Translations under genes and position numbers: made by a program
From: DASWHX01 sp036397995
GTDB taxonomy: Bacteria > Bacteroidota > Bacteroidia > Cytophagales > Cyclobacteriaceae
NCBI GenBank assembly: GCA_036397995.1
Contig: DASWHX010000046.1
Span: forward strand, 1-64,000
Direction of reading: 5' to 3'
Length of the DNA: 64,000 nt
In this document: positions 25,201 to 34,473 of the stretch, piece by piece
Position numbering within the stretch: position 1 is the stretch's first letter
Layout of the letters: each line of letters opens with the position of its first letter
Notes under the pieces: model-generated
What the model saw: the letters and a program-made list of their open reading frames with translations, nothing else
Database searches by the model: none
Told to the model about the DNA's origin: nothing

Positions 25201-26151
25201 ATTTTCCCTGAAAAGAATGTTTTCAGAGACGAAAGTAATTATAATGTTCCTGAGGAAGTAAATCTTATTAGCGATATAAATCTTGATGGGTGGACCAAAG
25301 ATTCGAAAACCAACAAGTTGATCGAAAGGCTGGTTAAAAATTATATGGCTGCCCGCAATAAAATAGCTGGTGAATTCAAAAGAGAAAGATTTACACTTGA
25401 AGTTGGTGATGAACTCCCTGCTGGAATTGTTCAATTGGCTAAAGTGTATATTGCCAAGAAGCGTAAGCTGAAAGTTGGGGATAAAATGGCAGGTCGTCAC
25501 GGTAATAAAGGTGTTGTGGCTAAAATCGTGAGAGAAGAGGACATGCCTTTTCTTGAAGATGGAACCCCGATGGATATAGTGCTAAATCCCCTGGGTGTGC
25601 CTTCAAGGATGAACCTGGGTCAGATTTATGAAACCGTGCTTGGTTGGGCTGGAATGAAGTTAGATCGAAAATATGCCACACCAATTTTTGACGGTGCTAC
25701 TATTGAAGAAGTTTCCAGTGAATTGAATGAAGCTAATTTACCAGAGTTCGGCCGGACCTATTTATATGACGGATTAAGCGGAGATAAGTTTGACCAACAA
25801 GTTACAGTAGGTGTGATTTATATGCTTAAACTGGGACACCTTGTTGATGATAAAATGCACTCCAGATCAATTGGACCTTATTCACTGATCACACAACAAC
25901 CACTTGGCGGAAAAGCTCAGTTTGGCGGTCAAAGATTCGGTGAAATGGAAGTATGGGCCCTTGAAGCTTTTGGAGCGGCCAACGTCCTCCAGGAAATCCT
26001 AACCATAAAGTCTGATGATGTAATTGGTCGCGCAAAGGCTTATGAAGCTATTGTGAAGGGAGAGAATATGACAAAACCCAATATCCCTGAATCATTCAAT
26101 GTGTTGGTTCATGAATTAAGGGGCCTTGCCTTAGAAATAACATTAGAATAA
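22288..26151 (+). CDS. rpoB: RNA polymerase beta subunit
   Basis: A 1287-residue polymerase subunit. The start appears to be a TTG at 22288: the product then begins ATKKSNRISF and continues YPDFLDVQLRSF, the usual Bacteroidota N-terminus, and no ATG fits. The rifampicin region begins near residue 472 (SQFMDQTNPLAEITHKRRMS) with the residues normally linked to sensitivity all present. The catalytic GDKMAGRHGNKG lies near 1064. The C-terminus has PLGGKAQFGGQRFGEMEVWA. rpoC follows after 33 bases. Confidence 0.98.
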   Translation: MATKKSNRISFSNIKSVIDYPDFLDVQLRSFKDFFQIETPAEKRTQEGLYKVFCENFPISDSRENFVLEFIDYLIDPPKYSVDECIDRGLTYSVPLKAKLRLSCNDEDNEDFETVEQEVFLGNIPYMTEKGSFVINGAERVIVSQLHRSPGVFFAQSKHTNGTKLYSARIIPFKGSWIEFATDVNNVMYAYIDRKKKFPVTTLLRAIGYGTDKDILDLFGLSEEVSATKANLKKVVGRKLAARVLKTWTEDFVDEDTGEVVSIDRNEVLLERDSVLTKEDVELIIESDTKSIILHRDDVNITDYNIIFNTLAKDNSNSEKEAVEQIYRQLRNTEAPDEQTARDIIQSLFFSDKRYDLGEVGRYRINRKLGIDIGFEQRVLTKGDIILIVKYLIGLINSKAVVDDIDHLSNRRVRTVGEQLYTQFGIGLARMARTIKERMNVRDNEDFKPVDLINARTLSSVINSFFGTNQLSQFMDQTNPLAEITHKRRMSALGPGGLSRERAGFEVRDVHYTHYGRLCTIETPEGPNIGLISSLCVHAKVNHMGFIETPYRKVEKGLVSTNVIFLTAEEEDTHNIAQANAKIDDKGKFVNKRVKARYEGDFPVVEPKKVSYMDIAPNQIVSVAASLIPFLEHDDANRALMGSNMQRQAVPLMKPEAPIVGTGLERRVAEDSRALILAEDEGVVEYSDATKITIRYKQTAEQKSIAFEDDLKIYDLVKFRRTNQDTCINLKPIVKKGDSVKSGTPLCEGYATQNGELALGRNLQVAFMPWQGYNFEDAIVISERVVRDDTFTSIHIEEFELEVRDTKRGEEELTSEIPNVSEEAVKNLDENGIIRIGAEVKEGDILIGKITPKGETDPTPEEKLLRAIFGDKAGDVKDASLKAPPSLRGVVIETKLFSRPKKDKDLRSKSKKDVEILKSKYSNDLRTLRAEMIDKLAALLHGKVSEGVNHKFGESLISKGTKFTAKVISNNIFPEKNVFRDESNYNVPEEVNLISDINLDGWTKDSKTNKLIERLVKNYMAARNKIAGEFKRERFTLEVGDELPAGIVQLAKVYIAKKRKLKVGDKMAGRHGNKGVVAKIVREEDMPFLEDGTPMDIVLNPLGVPSRMNLGQIYETVLGWAGMKLDRKYATPIFDGATIEEVSSELNEANLPEFGRTYLYDGLSGDKFDQQVTVGVIYMLKLGHLVDDKMHSRSIGPYSLITQQPLGGKAQFGGQRFGEMEVWALEAFGAANVLQEILTIKSDDVIGRAKAYEAIVKGENMTKPNIPESFNVLVHELRGLALEITLE

Positions 26152-26184
26152 GAAATTATAAATCATAAATAAAGCCATTTAAAT

Positions 26185-29100
26185 ATGTCTTTCAGGAAAA
26201 ATAAAAAAATTAACACTGATTTCTCAACAGTTACTATAAGCCTTGCATCTCCAGAATCAATTTTGGAGACCTCACACGGGGAGGTAACTCAGCCAGAGAC
26301 CATAAATTACCGGACCTACAAGCCTGAGATGGGAGGACTCTTCTGTGAGAGAATTTTCGGGCCTGTAAAAGATTGGGAATGCCATTGTGGCAAATACAAG
26401 AGAATCAGATACAAAGGAATCATTTGTGATCGTTGTGGAGTTGAAGTGACAGAGAAAAAAGTCCGCCGGGAGCGAATGGGTCATATTGAGTTGGTAGTCC
26501 CTGTTGCACATATCTGGTATTTTAGGTCCTTACCTAATAAAATAGGCTATCTGGTTGGACTCCCCACCAAGAAACTGGATCAAATAATTTATTACGAGAG
26601 ATACGTTGTTATTCAGGCAGGAATAAAAGTTGAAGACGGCGTTTCATATCTGGACTACCTGACCGAAGATGAATATCTGGACATACTGGATAAGCTGCCC
26701 AGGGAAAATCAGCTGCTTGAAGATTCTGATCCGAATAAGTTTATCGCAAAAATGGGAGCTGAAGCTCTCGAAATGCTCCTTAGCAGACTAAACCTGGATG
26801 TAATGTCTTACGATTTAAGACACCAGGCTGCTACCGACACAAGCCAGCAAAGAAAAGCTGAAGCTCTTAAGAGATTGCGCGTGGTTGAGGCATTTAGAGA
26901 TGCAAATACAAGGATAGAAAACCGGCCGGAATGGATGGTCATAAAGATGGTACCGGTTATTCCTCCTGAGCTTCGCCCTCTTGTTCCTTTGGACGGAGGC
27001 AGATTTGCAACCTCTGATTTGAATGACTTATACAGAAGGGTAATCATTCGCAATAACAGGCTTAAGAGATTAATTGATATTAAAGCTCCCGAAGTAATTC
27101 TTCGAAACGAAAAAAGAATGCTACAGGAAGCAGTAGATAGTTTGTTTGATAACTCACGAAAGGTAAATGCGGTTAGATCTGATGGAAACAGAGCGCTGAA
27201 ATCCTTGAGTGATATGCTGAAAGGGAAACAAGGCAGATTTAGGCAAAACCTCCTTGGTAAAAGAGTAGATTATTCTGGTCGTTCAGTAATAGTTGTCGGA
27301 CCTGAATTGAAACTTCATGAATGCGGACTACCAAAAGATATGGCTGCGGAATTATTTAAGCCTTTCATTATCCGGAAACTTATTGAAAGAGGAATAGTTA
27401 AAACAGTAAAATCCGCTAAAAAAATCGTTGATCGTAAAGATCCGGTAGTTTGGGATATTTTAGAAAACGTTCTTAAAGGACATCCTGTATTGCTTAATCG
27501 TGCTCCAACATTGCACCGATTAGGTATTCAGGCATTTCAACCTAAACTAATCGAAGGCAAAGCTATCCAGATCCATCCTCTGGTGTGTACAGCATTTAAC
27601 GCCGATTTTGATGGTGACCAAATGGCAGTTCATGTTCCCCTTGGCCATGAAGCAATCCTTGAAGCATCGTTATTGATGCTTTCATCTCACAATATTTTGA
27701 ATCCAGCTAATGGTGCTCCTATTACAGTACCATCACAAGATATGGTACTTGGCCTTTATTACATTACAAAAGGTAGGAAAGGAACAAAGCAAAGTCCGGT
27801 TAAAGGAGAAGGATTATCTTTTTATGACCCAACGGAAGTGATAATCGCTCTTAATGAGGGAAGGCTCAACAAACACGCTAACATTAAAGTCCGAGTAAAA
27901 ATAAGAAATGAAAAAGAGGAACTGGAGATCAAAGTGATTGAAACCGTCGCAGGGCGAGTAATTTTTAATCAATTTATACCTGATGAAGTGGGATATGTAA
28001 ATGAATTGCTTACCAAGAAAAAGCTTCAGAAAATTATCTCTGACGTACATAAAATTGCCGGAACAGCCAAGGCCGCAAAATTTTTGGATGATATTAAAGA
28101 TCTTGGATTCCAATCAGCATACAAAGGCGGATTATCAATGGGACTGAACGATGTAAAAATTCCGGAGTCCAAGACCAAACTAATCGAGCAAGCAAAGAAA
28201 GAAGTAGATGTTGTCTGGAATAATTATATGATGGGTTTAATTACTGATAATGAAAGATACAATCAGGTAATTGACATTTGGACTCGAATTAATTCCCAAA
28301 TTACCAACGCCCTAATGACTCAGTTGGAAGAGGATGATCAGGGATTCAACTCCATATACATGATGATGCATTCCGGTGCCCGCGGTTCAAGAGAACAAAT
28401 CAGGCAGCTGGGAGGCATGAGAGGTTTAATGGCAAAACCTCAGAAGAACCTTCAGGGATCAGTTGGTGAAATTATTGAAAACCCAATTCTATCAAACTTT
28501 AAGGAAGGATTGGATGTAATAGAATACTTCATTTCAACCCATGGGGCCAGAAAAGGTCTGGCAGACACGGCTCTGAAAACGGCAGATGCTGGTTACCTTA
28601 CGCGACGATTGGTTGACGTAGCCCAGGATCTTGTAATTAATGAAGCAGATTGCGGAACTCTGAGAGGACTGGTGGTTACAGCACTTAAAGATAATGAAGA
28701 CATCGTTGAACCGCTGTCAGAACGAATATTGGGTCGTGTTAGTGTGCATGATATATATGATCCATTAACAGAGGAATTGATTGTAAAATTTGGTGAAGAA
28801 ATCACTGAAGAGATTGCAAAAAAAATTGATGAAACCAGCATAGAGGAGGTTGAAATCCGATCACTTTTAACCTGCGAAACAAGGAAGGGCTCTTGCGCTA
28901 AATGCTACGGTAGAAATCTGGCTACAGGAAGAATGGTAGAAAGAGGCGAAGCTGTTGGAGTAATTGCTGCTCAATCCATTGGAGAACCCGGCACTCAGCT
29001 GACACTCCGAACTTTCCACGTTGGTGGAACCGCATCAAACATTGCAGTGGAAGCCAGAATTCGCGCTAAATTTTCCGGCACCGTAGAATTCGAAGATATC

Positions 29101-30498
29101 AGGTCAGTTACAACCAAAAATTCTGAAGGAGAAAAGGTAGAAGTTGTGATGGGTCGATCTGGCGAAATAAGAATTGTCGATAAAAAGTCTAAAAGAGTTT
29201 TGATGACCAATCACGTTCCCTACGGAGCATTCCTTGTAGTTAAGAGCGGTGTAAAAGTTGAAAAAGGTGATGAACTGTGCTTCTGGGATCCATATAACGC
29301 CGTAATCCTGTCAGAAGTAGAAGGAACGATTGATTTTGACGCGATTGAAGAAGGTATAACCTTTCGTGAAGAAAGTGATGAGCAAACTGGTCACAGGGAA
29401 AAAGTTATTATTGATACAAAAGACAAAACGAAGAATCCCTCTATTGTCATCAAGAAAGGAAAAGAAGTGAAGTCTTACAATATTCCGGTAGGCGCTCACC
29501 TGGTAGTTGATATTAAGGATAAAGTAATCCCAGGACAGGTTTTGGCAAAAATTCCAAGAATAATGGGCAAGTCAAGAGATATTACCGGAGGTTTGCCGCG
29601 GGTAACAGAATTATTCGAAGCACGAAATCCTTCAAACCCGGCGGTAGTAAGTGAGATTGACGGAGTTGTCACATATGGTGCTATAAAGAGAGGGAACAGG
29701 GAAATCTTCATAGAATCAAAAGATGGTGTTAAGAAGAGATATTTGGTTTCTCTTTCAAAGCATATTCTTGTTCAGGATAACGACTATATCAGGGCAGGAG
29801 ATCCTCTGTCTGACGGAGCCATTACTCCCGCCGACATTCTTGCTATCAAAGGTCCTACAGCCGTACAAGAGTATCTCGTAAATGAAATTCAGGAAGTTTA
29901 CAGACTTCAAGGTGTTAAGATAAATGACAAACACATAGAGGCGATTGTGAGCCAAATGATGCAGAAAGTGGAAATTATTGAGGCTGGTGATACCAATTTC
30001 CTCCAGGGGCAAACGGTTGATAAATTTGCCTTCCAGGAAGAAAATGATTCTGTTCTTGATGTGAAAGTAGTAACTGACCCTGGTGATTCAGAATCATTAA
30101 AAGCGGGACAAATTGTTTCCTCACGAAAATTGCGTGACGAAAACTCCAGCTTAAGAAGAAGAGATCTAAAAATTGTTGCAGTTCGTGACGCAGAAGCAGC
30201 CGTAAGCCGTCCAACATTGCAGGGAATCACCCAGGCATCACTTGGAACGGAAAGCTTCATTTCGGCAGCTTCATTCCAGGAAACAACCAAAGTGCTGAGC
30301 GAAGCATCAATCCGTGGTAAAATAGATCTCCTCAATGGATTGAAGGAAAACGTAATTGTTGGTCATCTTATTCCGGCCGGAACTGGTCAGAAAAGATTCA
30401 AGAATCTTATCGTTGGTTCTCAGGAAGAGTATGACACATTAATAGCATCCAAGGAAGAATTCAATAGAGAAAAGGCTGAAGAAGTAACTCAGGATTAA
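26185..30498 (+). CDS. rpoC: RNA polymerase beta' subunit
   Basis: A 1437-residue subunit. The N-terminal zinc site is CHCGKYKRIRYKGIICDRCG, the active-site magnesium motif NADFDGDQM lies at about 472, and a second zinc site is formed around CETRKGSCAKCYGR. The trigger loop and the long beta-rich insertion between 1000 and 1250 are intact. Its stop overlaps the start of the DUF3467 gene by one base (TAATG). Confidence 0.99.
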   Translation: MSFRKNKKINTDFSTVTISLASPESILETSHGEVTQPETINYRTYKPEMGGLFCERIFGPVKDWECHCGKYKRIRYKGIICDRCGVEVTEKKVRRERMGHIELVVPVAHIWYFRSLPNKIGYLVGLPTKKLDQIIYYERYVVIQAGIKVEDGVSYLDYLTEDEYLDILDKLPRENQLLEDSDPNKFIAKMGAEALEMLLSRLNLDVMSYDLRHQAATDTSQQRKAEALKRLRVVEAFRDANTRIENRPEWMVIKMVPVIPPELRPLVPLDGGRFATSDLNDLYRRVIIRNNRLKRLIDIKAPEVILRNEKRMLQEAVDSLFDNSRKVNAVRSDGNRALKSLSDMLKGKQGRFRQNLLGKRVDYSGRSVIVVGPELKLHECGLPKDMAAELFKPFIIRKLIERGIVKTVKSAKKIVDRKDPVVWDILENVLKGHPVLLNRAPTLHRLGIQAFQPKLIEGKAIQIHPLVCTAFNADFDGDQMAVHVPLGHEAILEASLLMLSSHNILNPANGAPITVPSQDMVLGLYYITKGRKGTKQSPVKGEGLSFYDPTEVIIALNEGRLNKHANIKVRVKIRNEKEELEIKVIETVAGRVIFNQFIPDEVGYVNELLTKKKLQKIISDVHKIAGTAKAAKFLDDIKDLGFQSAYKGGLSMGLNDVKIPESKTKLIEQAKKEVDVVWNNYMMGLITDNERYNQVIDIWTRINSQITNALMTQLEEDDQGFNSIYMMMHSGARGSREQIRQLGGMRGLMAKPQKNLQGSVGEIIENPILSNFKEGLDVIEYFISTHGARKGLADTALKTADAGYLTRRLVDVAQDLVINEADCGTLRGLVVTALKDNEDIVEPLSERILGRVSVHDIYDPLTEELIVKFGEEITEEIAKKIDETSIEEVEIRSLLTCETRKGSCAKCYGRNLATGRMVERGEAVGVIAAQSIGEPGTQLTLRTFHVGGTASNIAVEARIRAKFSGTVEFEDIRSVTTKNSEGEKVEVVMGRSGEIRIVDKKSKRVLMTNHVPYGAFLVVKSGVKVEKGDELCFWDPYNAVILSEVEGTIDFDAIEEGITFREESDEQTGHREKVIIDTKDKTKNPSIVIKKGKEVKSYNIPVGAHLVVDIKDKVIPGQVLAKIPRIMGKSRDITGGLPRVTELFEARNPSNPAVVSEIDGVVTYGAIKRGNREIFIESKDGVKKRYLVSLSKHILVQDNDYIRAGDPLSDGAITPADILAIKGPTAVQEYLVNEIQEVYRLQGVKINDKHIEAIVSQMMQKVEIIEAGDTNFLQGQTVDKFAFQEENDSVLDVKVVTDPGDSESLKAGQIVSSRKLRDENSSLRRRDLKIVAVRDAEAAVSRPTLQGITQASLGTESFISAASFQETTKVLSEASIRGKIDLLNGLKENVIVGHLIPAGTGQKRFKNLIVGSQEEYDTLIASKEEFNREKAEEVTQD

Positions 30499-30824
30499 TG
30501 GCAGATTCAAAAGAAAATAAAGCAAAGCAAAACCAAATCAACATAGAGCTTTCAGAAGAAATCGCTGAAGGGATATATGCGAATTTGGCCATGATTGCCC
30601 ACTCAAATAGTGAGTTTGTGATAGATTTTATCCGCTTAATGCCAGGAGTACCCAAAGCAAAAGTGAAATCCAGAATTGTAATTACTCCGGAACATGCTAA
30701 GCGACTCCTTCATGCTCTTGGTGAGAACATTTCAAAATATGAAGACACCTTTGGCCCTATTAAGAAAACGGATGAAACCCCAAAATTTCCAATAAATTTT
30801 GGAGGCACTGTTGGAGAGGCTTGA
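30498..30824 (+). CDS. DUF3467 protein coupled to rpoC
   Basis: A 108-residue protein of the DUF3467 family, common after rpoC in Bacteroidota. Segments such as YANLAMIAHSNSEFVIDF and AKVKSRIVITPEHAKRLLHAL are typical. The fold resembles small proteins with a beta sheet and one long helix, and the function is unknown. The ATG overlaps the rpoC stop, so its translation is probably coupled to that of beta'. Confidence 0.92.
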   Translation: MADSKENKAKQNQINIELSEEIAEGIYANLAMIAHSNSEFVIDFIRLMPGVPKAKVKSRIVITPEHAKRLLHALGENISKYEDTFGPIKKTDETPKFPINFGGTVGEA

Positions 30825-30905
30825 GTAAAAATAATTCGGTCAGTCGGTGGTTGCATTTCGTGTTTACTGCAGCTCTGTTTTGTAAATAAATTTGAATTAT
30901 GAGGC

Positions 30906-30936
30906 TTGTAAACTAGCATTTAAAGCTATACCTTTG
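30906..30936 (+). promoter_or_regulatory. Promoter of the rpsL-rpsG-fusA-rpsJ unit
   Basis: TTG (30906-30908) and TACCTTTG (30929-30936), 20 bases apart. CAATCC follows, then a 5-bp hairpin GGGCA/TGCCC at 30950-30963 with GTTTTTG after it. The rpsL ATG is at 30993. Confidence 0.75.
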
Positions 30937-30992
30937 CAATCCGAAATTTGGGCATTTATGCCCGTTTTTGATTATAAATAAAAGATTCTTTA

Positions 30993-31367
30993 ATGCCTAC
31001 CATACAACAGTTAGTAAGAAAGGGAAGGAAAAAGCTGACCTCAAAATCGAAGTCACCTGCGCTTGATTCATGTCCACAAAAGAGAGGAGTGTGTACCCGC
31101 GTTTACACCACTACTCCCAAAAAGCCAAATTCCGCGATGAGAAAAGTGGCCAGGGTTAGATTGACAAATCAAAAAGAAGTCAATGCCTATATACCAGGTG
31201 AAGGACATAACTTGCAGGAACACTCCATCGTGTTGATCAGAGGCGGCAGAGTAAAAGATCTTCCCGGAGTAAGGTATCATATAATTCGGGGCGCTCTGGA
31301 TACCGCCGGAGTAAGCGGCAGGTTGCAAAGAAGATCCAAGTACGGTGCCAAAAGACCCAAGAAGTAA
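30993..31367 (+). CDS. rpsL: Ribosomal protein S12
   Basis: A 124-residue decoding-centre protein. CTRVYTTTPKKPNSAMRKVA and the PGVRYHIIRGALDTAG loop are complete; the lysines altered in streptomycin-resistant mutants elsewhere are unchanged here. It is the first gene of the str-type unit. Confidence 0.98.
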   Translation: MPTIQQLVRKGRKKLTSKSKSPALDSCPQKRGVCTRVYTTTPKKPNSAMRKVARVRLTNQKEVNAYIPGEGHNLQEHSIVLIRGGRVKDLPGVRYHIIRGALDTAGVSGRLQRRSKYGAKRPKK

Positions 31368-31378
31368 TTTATTGAGTA

Positions 31379-31846
31379 ATGAGAAAAGCAAAACCAAAGA
31401 AGAGATACATTCTGCCTGACCCAAAGTACCATGATACTTTGGTTTCTAAATTTGTGAACTGTTTAATGATTGAGGGCAAGAAAAATAAAGCGTACAATAT
31501 TTTCTATGGAGCTATAGATCTGGTTGAAGATAAATTGAAAGAAAATGGTTTAGAGGCCTGGAAAAAAGCATTGAATAATATAACGCCCTCAGTTGAGGTT
31601 AAAAGCAGGAGAGTTGGAGGTGCAACTTTTCAGGTTCCACTTGAAGTTAGACCGGAAAGAAAGATATCATTGGGCATCAAATGGCTAATTAAATACTCAG
31701 AGGCTCGCGGAGAAAAAACAATGACCGAAAAGTTAGCCGCAGAAATAATAGCGGCAACCAAAGGTGAAGGTGGAGCGGTAAAGAAGAAAGACGATACTCA
31801 TAGAATGGCTGAAGCCAATAAGGCATTTTCACACTTCAGATTATAA
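31379..31846 (+). CDS. rpsG: Ribosomal protein S7
   Basis: A 155-residue head protein of the 30S subunit that starts assembly of that domain. Seen: PDPKYHDTLVSKFVNCLM, NITPSVEVKSRRVGGATFQV and the C-terminal THRMAEANKAFSHFR. It lies 11 bases after rpsL and 3 bases before fusA. Confidence 0.98.
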   Translation: MRKAKPKKRYILPDPKYHDTLVSKFVNCLMIEGKKNKAYNIFYGAIDLVEDKLKENGLEAWKKALNNITPSVEVKSRRVGGATFQVPLEVRPERKISLGIKWLIKYSEARGEKTMTEKLAAEIIAATKGEGGAVKKKDDTHRMAEANKAFSHFRL

Positions 31847-31849
31847 TCA

Positions 31850-33982
31850 ATGGCCAAGAAAGAACTCAGAAGATTAAGGAACATTGGGATTATGGCCCAT
31901 ATTGATGCAGGTAAAACAACCACTACCGAAAGAATTCTATATTATACCGGATTAAGTCACAAAATTGGTGAAGTACATGATGGCGCTGCAATAATGGACT
32001 GGATGGAGCAGGAACAGGAGCGTGGAATTACTATCACATCAGCAGCAACTACTACCTCCTGGAAGTATCCAACTGATCAAGGTCATACAGTAGATAAGAC
32101 CGAGGAGTATATGATTAATATAATAGATACTCCAGGTCACGTAGACTTCACTGTTGAGGTTGAACGATCCCTAAGAGTATTGGATGGCGCTGTGGCATTA
32201 TTTTGTGCTGTCTCAGGTGTGGAACCTCAATCTGAAACAGTATGGAGACAAGCGGATAAATATAAAGTACCCAGGATTTGTTTTGTAAATAAAATGGACA
32301 GATCTGGTGCTGATTTCTTCAACGTTGTTTCTGAAATCAAATCCAAACTGGGAGCAAATCCCATCCCTTTACAAGTTCCTATTGGAGCAGAAGAAACTTT
32401 CAAAGGAGTGGTAGACCTCATTACCGATAAGGCAATTGTGTGGAACGATGACGATTTGGGAATGACATATAAAGTGATTGATCTTCCCGAAGATCTTAAA
32501 GAAACCGTTTTTGAATGGAAGCAAAAACTTGTTGAAAATGTAGCGGAATACGACGATGTGATTCTGGAGAAGTTCTTCGATAACCCAAGATCAATAACTG
32601 AAAAAGAATTAAGAGCAGCTATCCGCAAAGCGGTGATAGATATGAAAATCTATCCTGTCTTCTGTGGGTCAGCTTTCAAAAATAAAGGTGTTCAGGCTGT
32701 GCTCGATGCTGTTTGTTCTTACTTACCATCACCCATTGATTTGCCCCCTGTAATAGGGGCTAATCCATATTCCGGTAAGGAAGAAGAAAGAAAGCCGGAT
32801 GCCAATGGTCCTTTCGCCGCTTTAGCATTCAAGATTGCAACGGATCCATTCGTGGGCAGGCTTTGCTTTTTCCGTGTTTACTCAGGTACACTTAATGCGG
32901 GTTCTTATGTTTTGAACATGCGAACAGAAAAAAAGGAAAGAATTTCGCGTTTAATGCAAATGCATTCAAACAAACAAAACCCGATAGATGTTGTTGAAGC
33001 TGGGGATATTTGTGCGGGTGTTGGATTTAAAGATATTAAAACCGGAGATACTTTGGTTGATGAGAAACATCCAGTTGTTCTTGAATCAATGAGTTTCCCG
33101 GAACCTGTTATCGGTTACGCAATTGAAGCCAGGAAGCAAGCAGATGTAGATAAACTTAGTATTGCAATTTCAAAATTAGTGGAAGAAGACCCAACTTTAA
33201 CCGTTATGACTGACCATGAAACAGGTCAAACGGTTTTAAAAGGTATGGGCGAGCTTCACCTTGAAATTATTCTTGACAGACTTAAAAGAGAATTTAAAGT
33301 TGAGGTTAACCAGGGGGCTCCACAAGTTGCCTACAAAGAAGCTTTAACGAAAAGAATAGAACATAAAGAAGTTTATAAGAAGCAAACCGGAGGTAGAGGA
33401 AAGTTTGCTGATATCTCATTCGAGATTGGACCCAGGGAAGATAACATTCCGGGATTAAAATTTGAAAATGCAATAGTAGGTGGCGCAATACCCAAAGAAT
33501 TTATCCCTGCTGTCCAAAAAGGATTTGAACAGGCGATGGTTAATGGTCCATTGGCAGGCTATCCTATAGATTCCATGCATGTAAGATTATTTCATGGTTC
33601 CTACCATGACGTGGATTCTGACTCCTTATCTTTTGAAATGGCTGCCCGGATTGGCTTTAAGGATTCGTCGAAAAAAGCATCTCCAATCATACTCGAGCCC
33701 ATTATGGCTGTCGAAGTAGTTACACCTGATGAATATACAGGACCCGTTACCGGTGACCTCAATAAAAGGAGAGGAATAATGAAAGGAATGGATTCCAAGG
33801 GTGGAGCTAAAGTTATTAAAGCGGATGTTCCATTATCAGAACTTTTCGGCTACGTTACCGATTTGAGAACCATCTCATCGGGCAGAGCATCGGCTTCATT
33901 GACATTCTCACATTACAATCCGGTTCCAAAGAACCTGTCGGAATCTATAATAGAAAAGGTAAAAGGTGCACCAGTTAATTAG
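31850..33982 (+). CDS. fusA: Elongation factor G
   Basis: A 710-residue translocase GTPase. GTP motifs: AHIDAGKTTTTERIL, DTPGHVDFTVEVERSLRVLD and NKMDR. Domains IV and V are complete, with GPLAGYPIDSMHVRLF and the C-terminal FSHYNPVPKNL. It is cotranscribed with rpsL, rpsG and rpsJ. It also acts with RRF (frr at 15451) in recycling. Confidence 0.99.
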   Translation: MAKKELRRLRNIGIMAHIDAGKTTTTERILYYTGLSHKIGEVHDGAAIMDWMEQEQERGITITSAATTTSWKYPTDQGHTVDKTEEYMINIIDTPGHVDFTVEVERSLRVLDGAVALFCAVSGVEPQSETVWRQADKYKVPRICFVNKMDRSGADFFNVVSEIKSKLGANPIPLQVPIGAEETFKGVVDLITDKAIVWNDDDLGMTYKVIDLPEDLKETVFEWKQKLVENVAEYDDVILEKFFDNPRSITEKELRAAIRKAVIDMKIYPVFCGSAFKNKGVQAVLDAVCSYLPSPIDLPPVIGANPYSGKEEERKPDANGPFAALAFKIATDPFVGRLCFFRVYSGTLNAGSYVLNMRTEKKERISRLMQMHSNKQNPIDVVEAGDICAGVGFKDIKTGDTLVDEKHPVVLESMSFPEPVIGYAIEARKQADVDKLSIAISKLVEEDPTLTVMTDHETGQTVLKGMGELHLEIILDRLKREFKVEVNQGAPQVAYKEALTKRIEHKEVYKKQTGGRGKFADISFEIGPREDNIPGLKFENAIVGGAIPKEFIPAVQKGFEQAMVNGPLAGYPIDSMHVRLFHGSYHDVDSDSLSFEMAARIGFKDSSKKASPIILEPIMAVEVVTPDEYTGPVTGDLNKRRGIMKGMDSKGGAKVIKADVPLSELFGYVTDLRTISSGRASASLTFSHYNPVPKNLSESIIEKVKGAPVN

Positions 33983-33990
33983 CAATCAAA

Positions 33991-34296
33991 ATGAACCAGA
34001 AAATTCGAATTAAATTAAAGTCTTACGACCACAACCTTGTGGATAAATCCTCTGAAAAAATCGTAAGAGCAGTTAAAACAACCGGTGCAATCGTAAGTGG
34101 ACCCATTCCTCTTCCAACCGAAAAGGAAAAGTTTACAGTACTGCGTTCTCCACACGTAAATAAAAAATCGAGGGAACAGTTTCAACTTTGTACATATAAG
34201 CGTTTGGTTGACATATATTCAAACAGTGCAAAGACCGTTGATGCGTTGATGAAACTTGAACTTCCCAGCGGGGTTGATGTAGAAATAAAGGTCTGA
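33991..34296 (+). CDS. rpsJ: Ribosomal protein S10
   Basis: A 101-residue 30S protein that also works as NusE in antitermination. IRIKLKSYDHNLVDKSSEKI, GPIPLPTEKEKFTVLRSPHVNK and REQFQLCTYKRL are typical. It lies 8 bases after fusA and is cut off from the rest of the S10 cluster by a terminator and a promoter. Confidence 0.98.
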   Translation: MNQKIRIKLKSYDHNLVDKSSEKIVRAVKTTGAIVSGPIPLPTEKEKFTVLRSPHVNKKSREQFQLCTYKRLVDIYSNSAKTVDALMKLELPSGVDVEIKV

Positions 34297-34316
34297 TAAA
34301 AACAATATTGTAAATC

Positions 34317-34354
34317 AAAGAGAACCAATCAGTTAAGCTTGGTTCTCTTTTTTA
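34317..34354 (+). terminator. Strong terminator after rpsJ
   Basis: AGAGAACCAA (34319-34328) pairs perfectly with TTGGTTCTCT (34339-34348), extended by AA/TT at the base, 10-base loop, then TTTTTT. Confidence 0.9.
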
Positions 34355-34382
34355 TGGGCTAAAACAAATTTAAAAGGTTCGC

Positions 34383-34413
34383 TTTGGCCTAAATCTATTA
34401 ATTGCTATCTTTG
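34383..34413 (+). promoter_or_regulatory. Promoter of the rplC-rpsN unit
   Basis: TTTG (34383-34386) and TATCTTTG (34406-34413), 19 bases apart. CAGTCC follows, then the small hairpin TGAG/CTCA (34425-34438). The rplC ATG is at 34474. Confidence 0.78.
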
Positions 34414-34473
34414 CAGTCCATTTTTGAGGTATTTCTCATTTTGTGACAAAAACAATTAAAAGTCTGAAGTAAG

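Noticed and set aside
30993..31367. Streptomycin-resistance change in rpsL
   Set aside because: The relevant lysines are unchanged.
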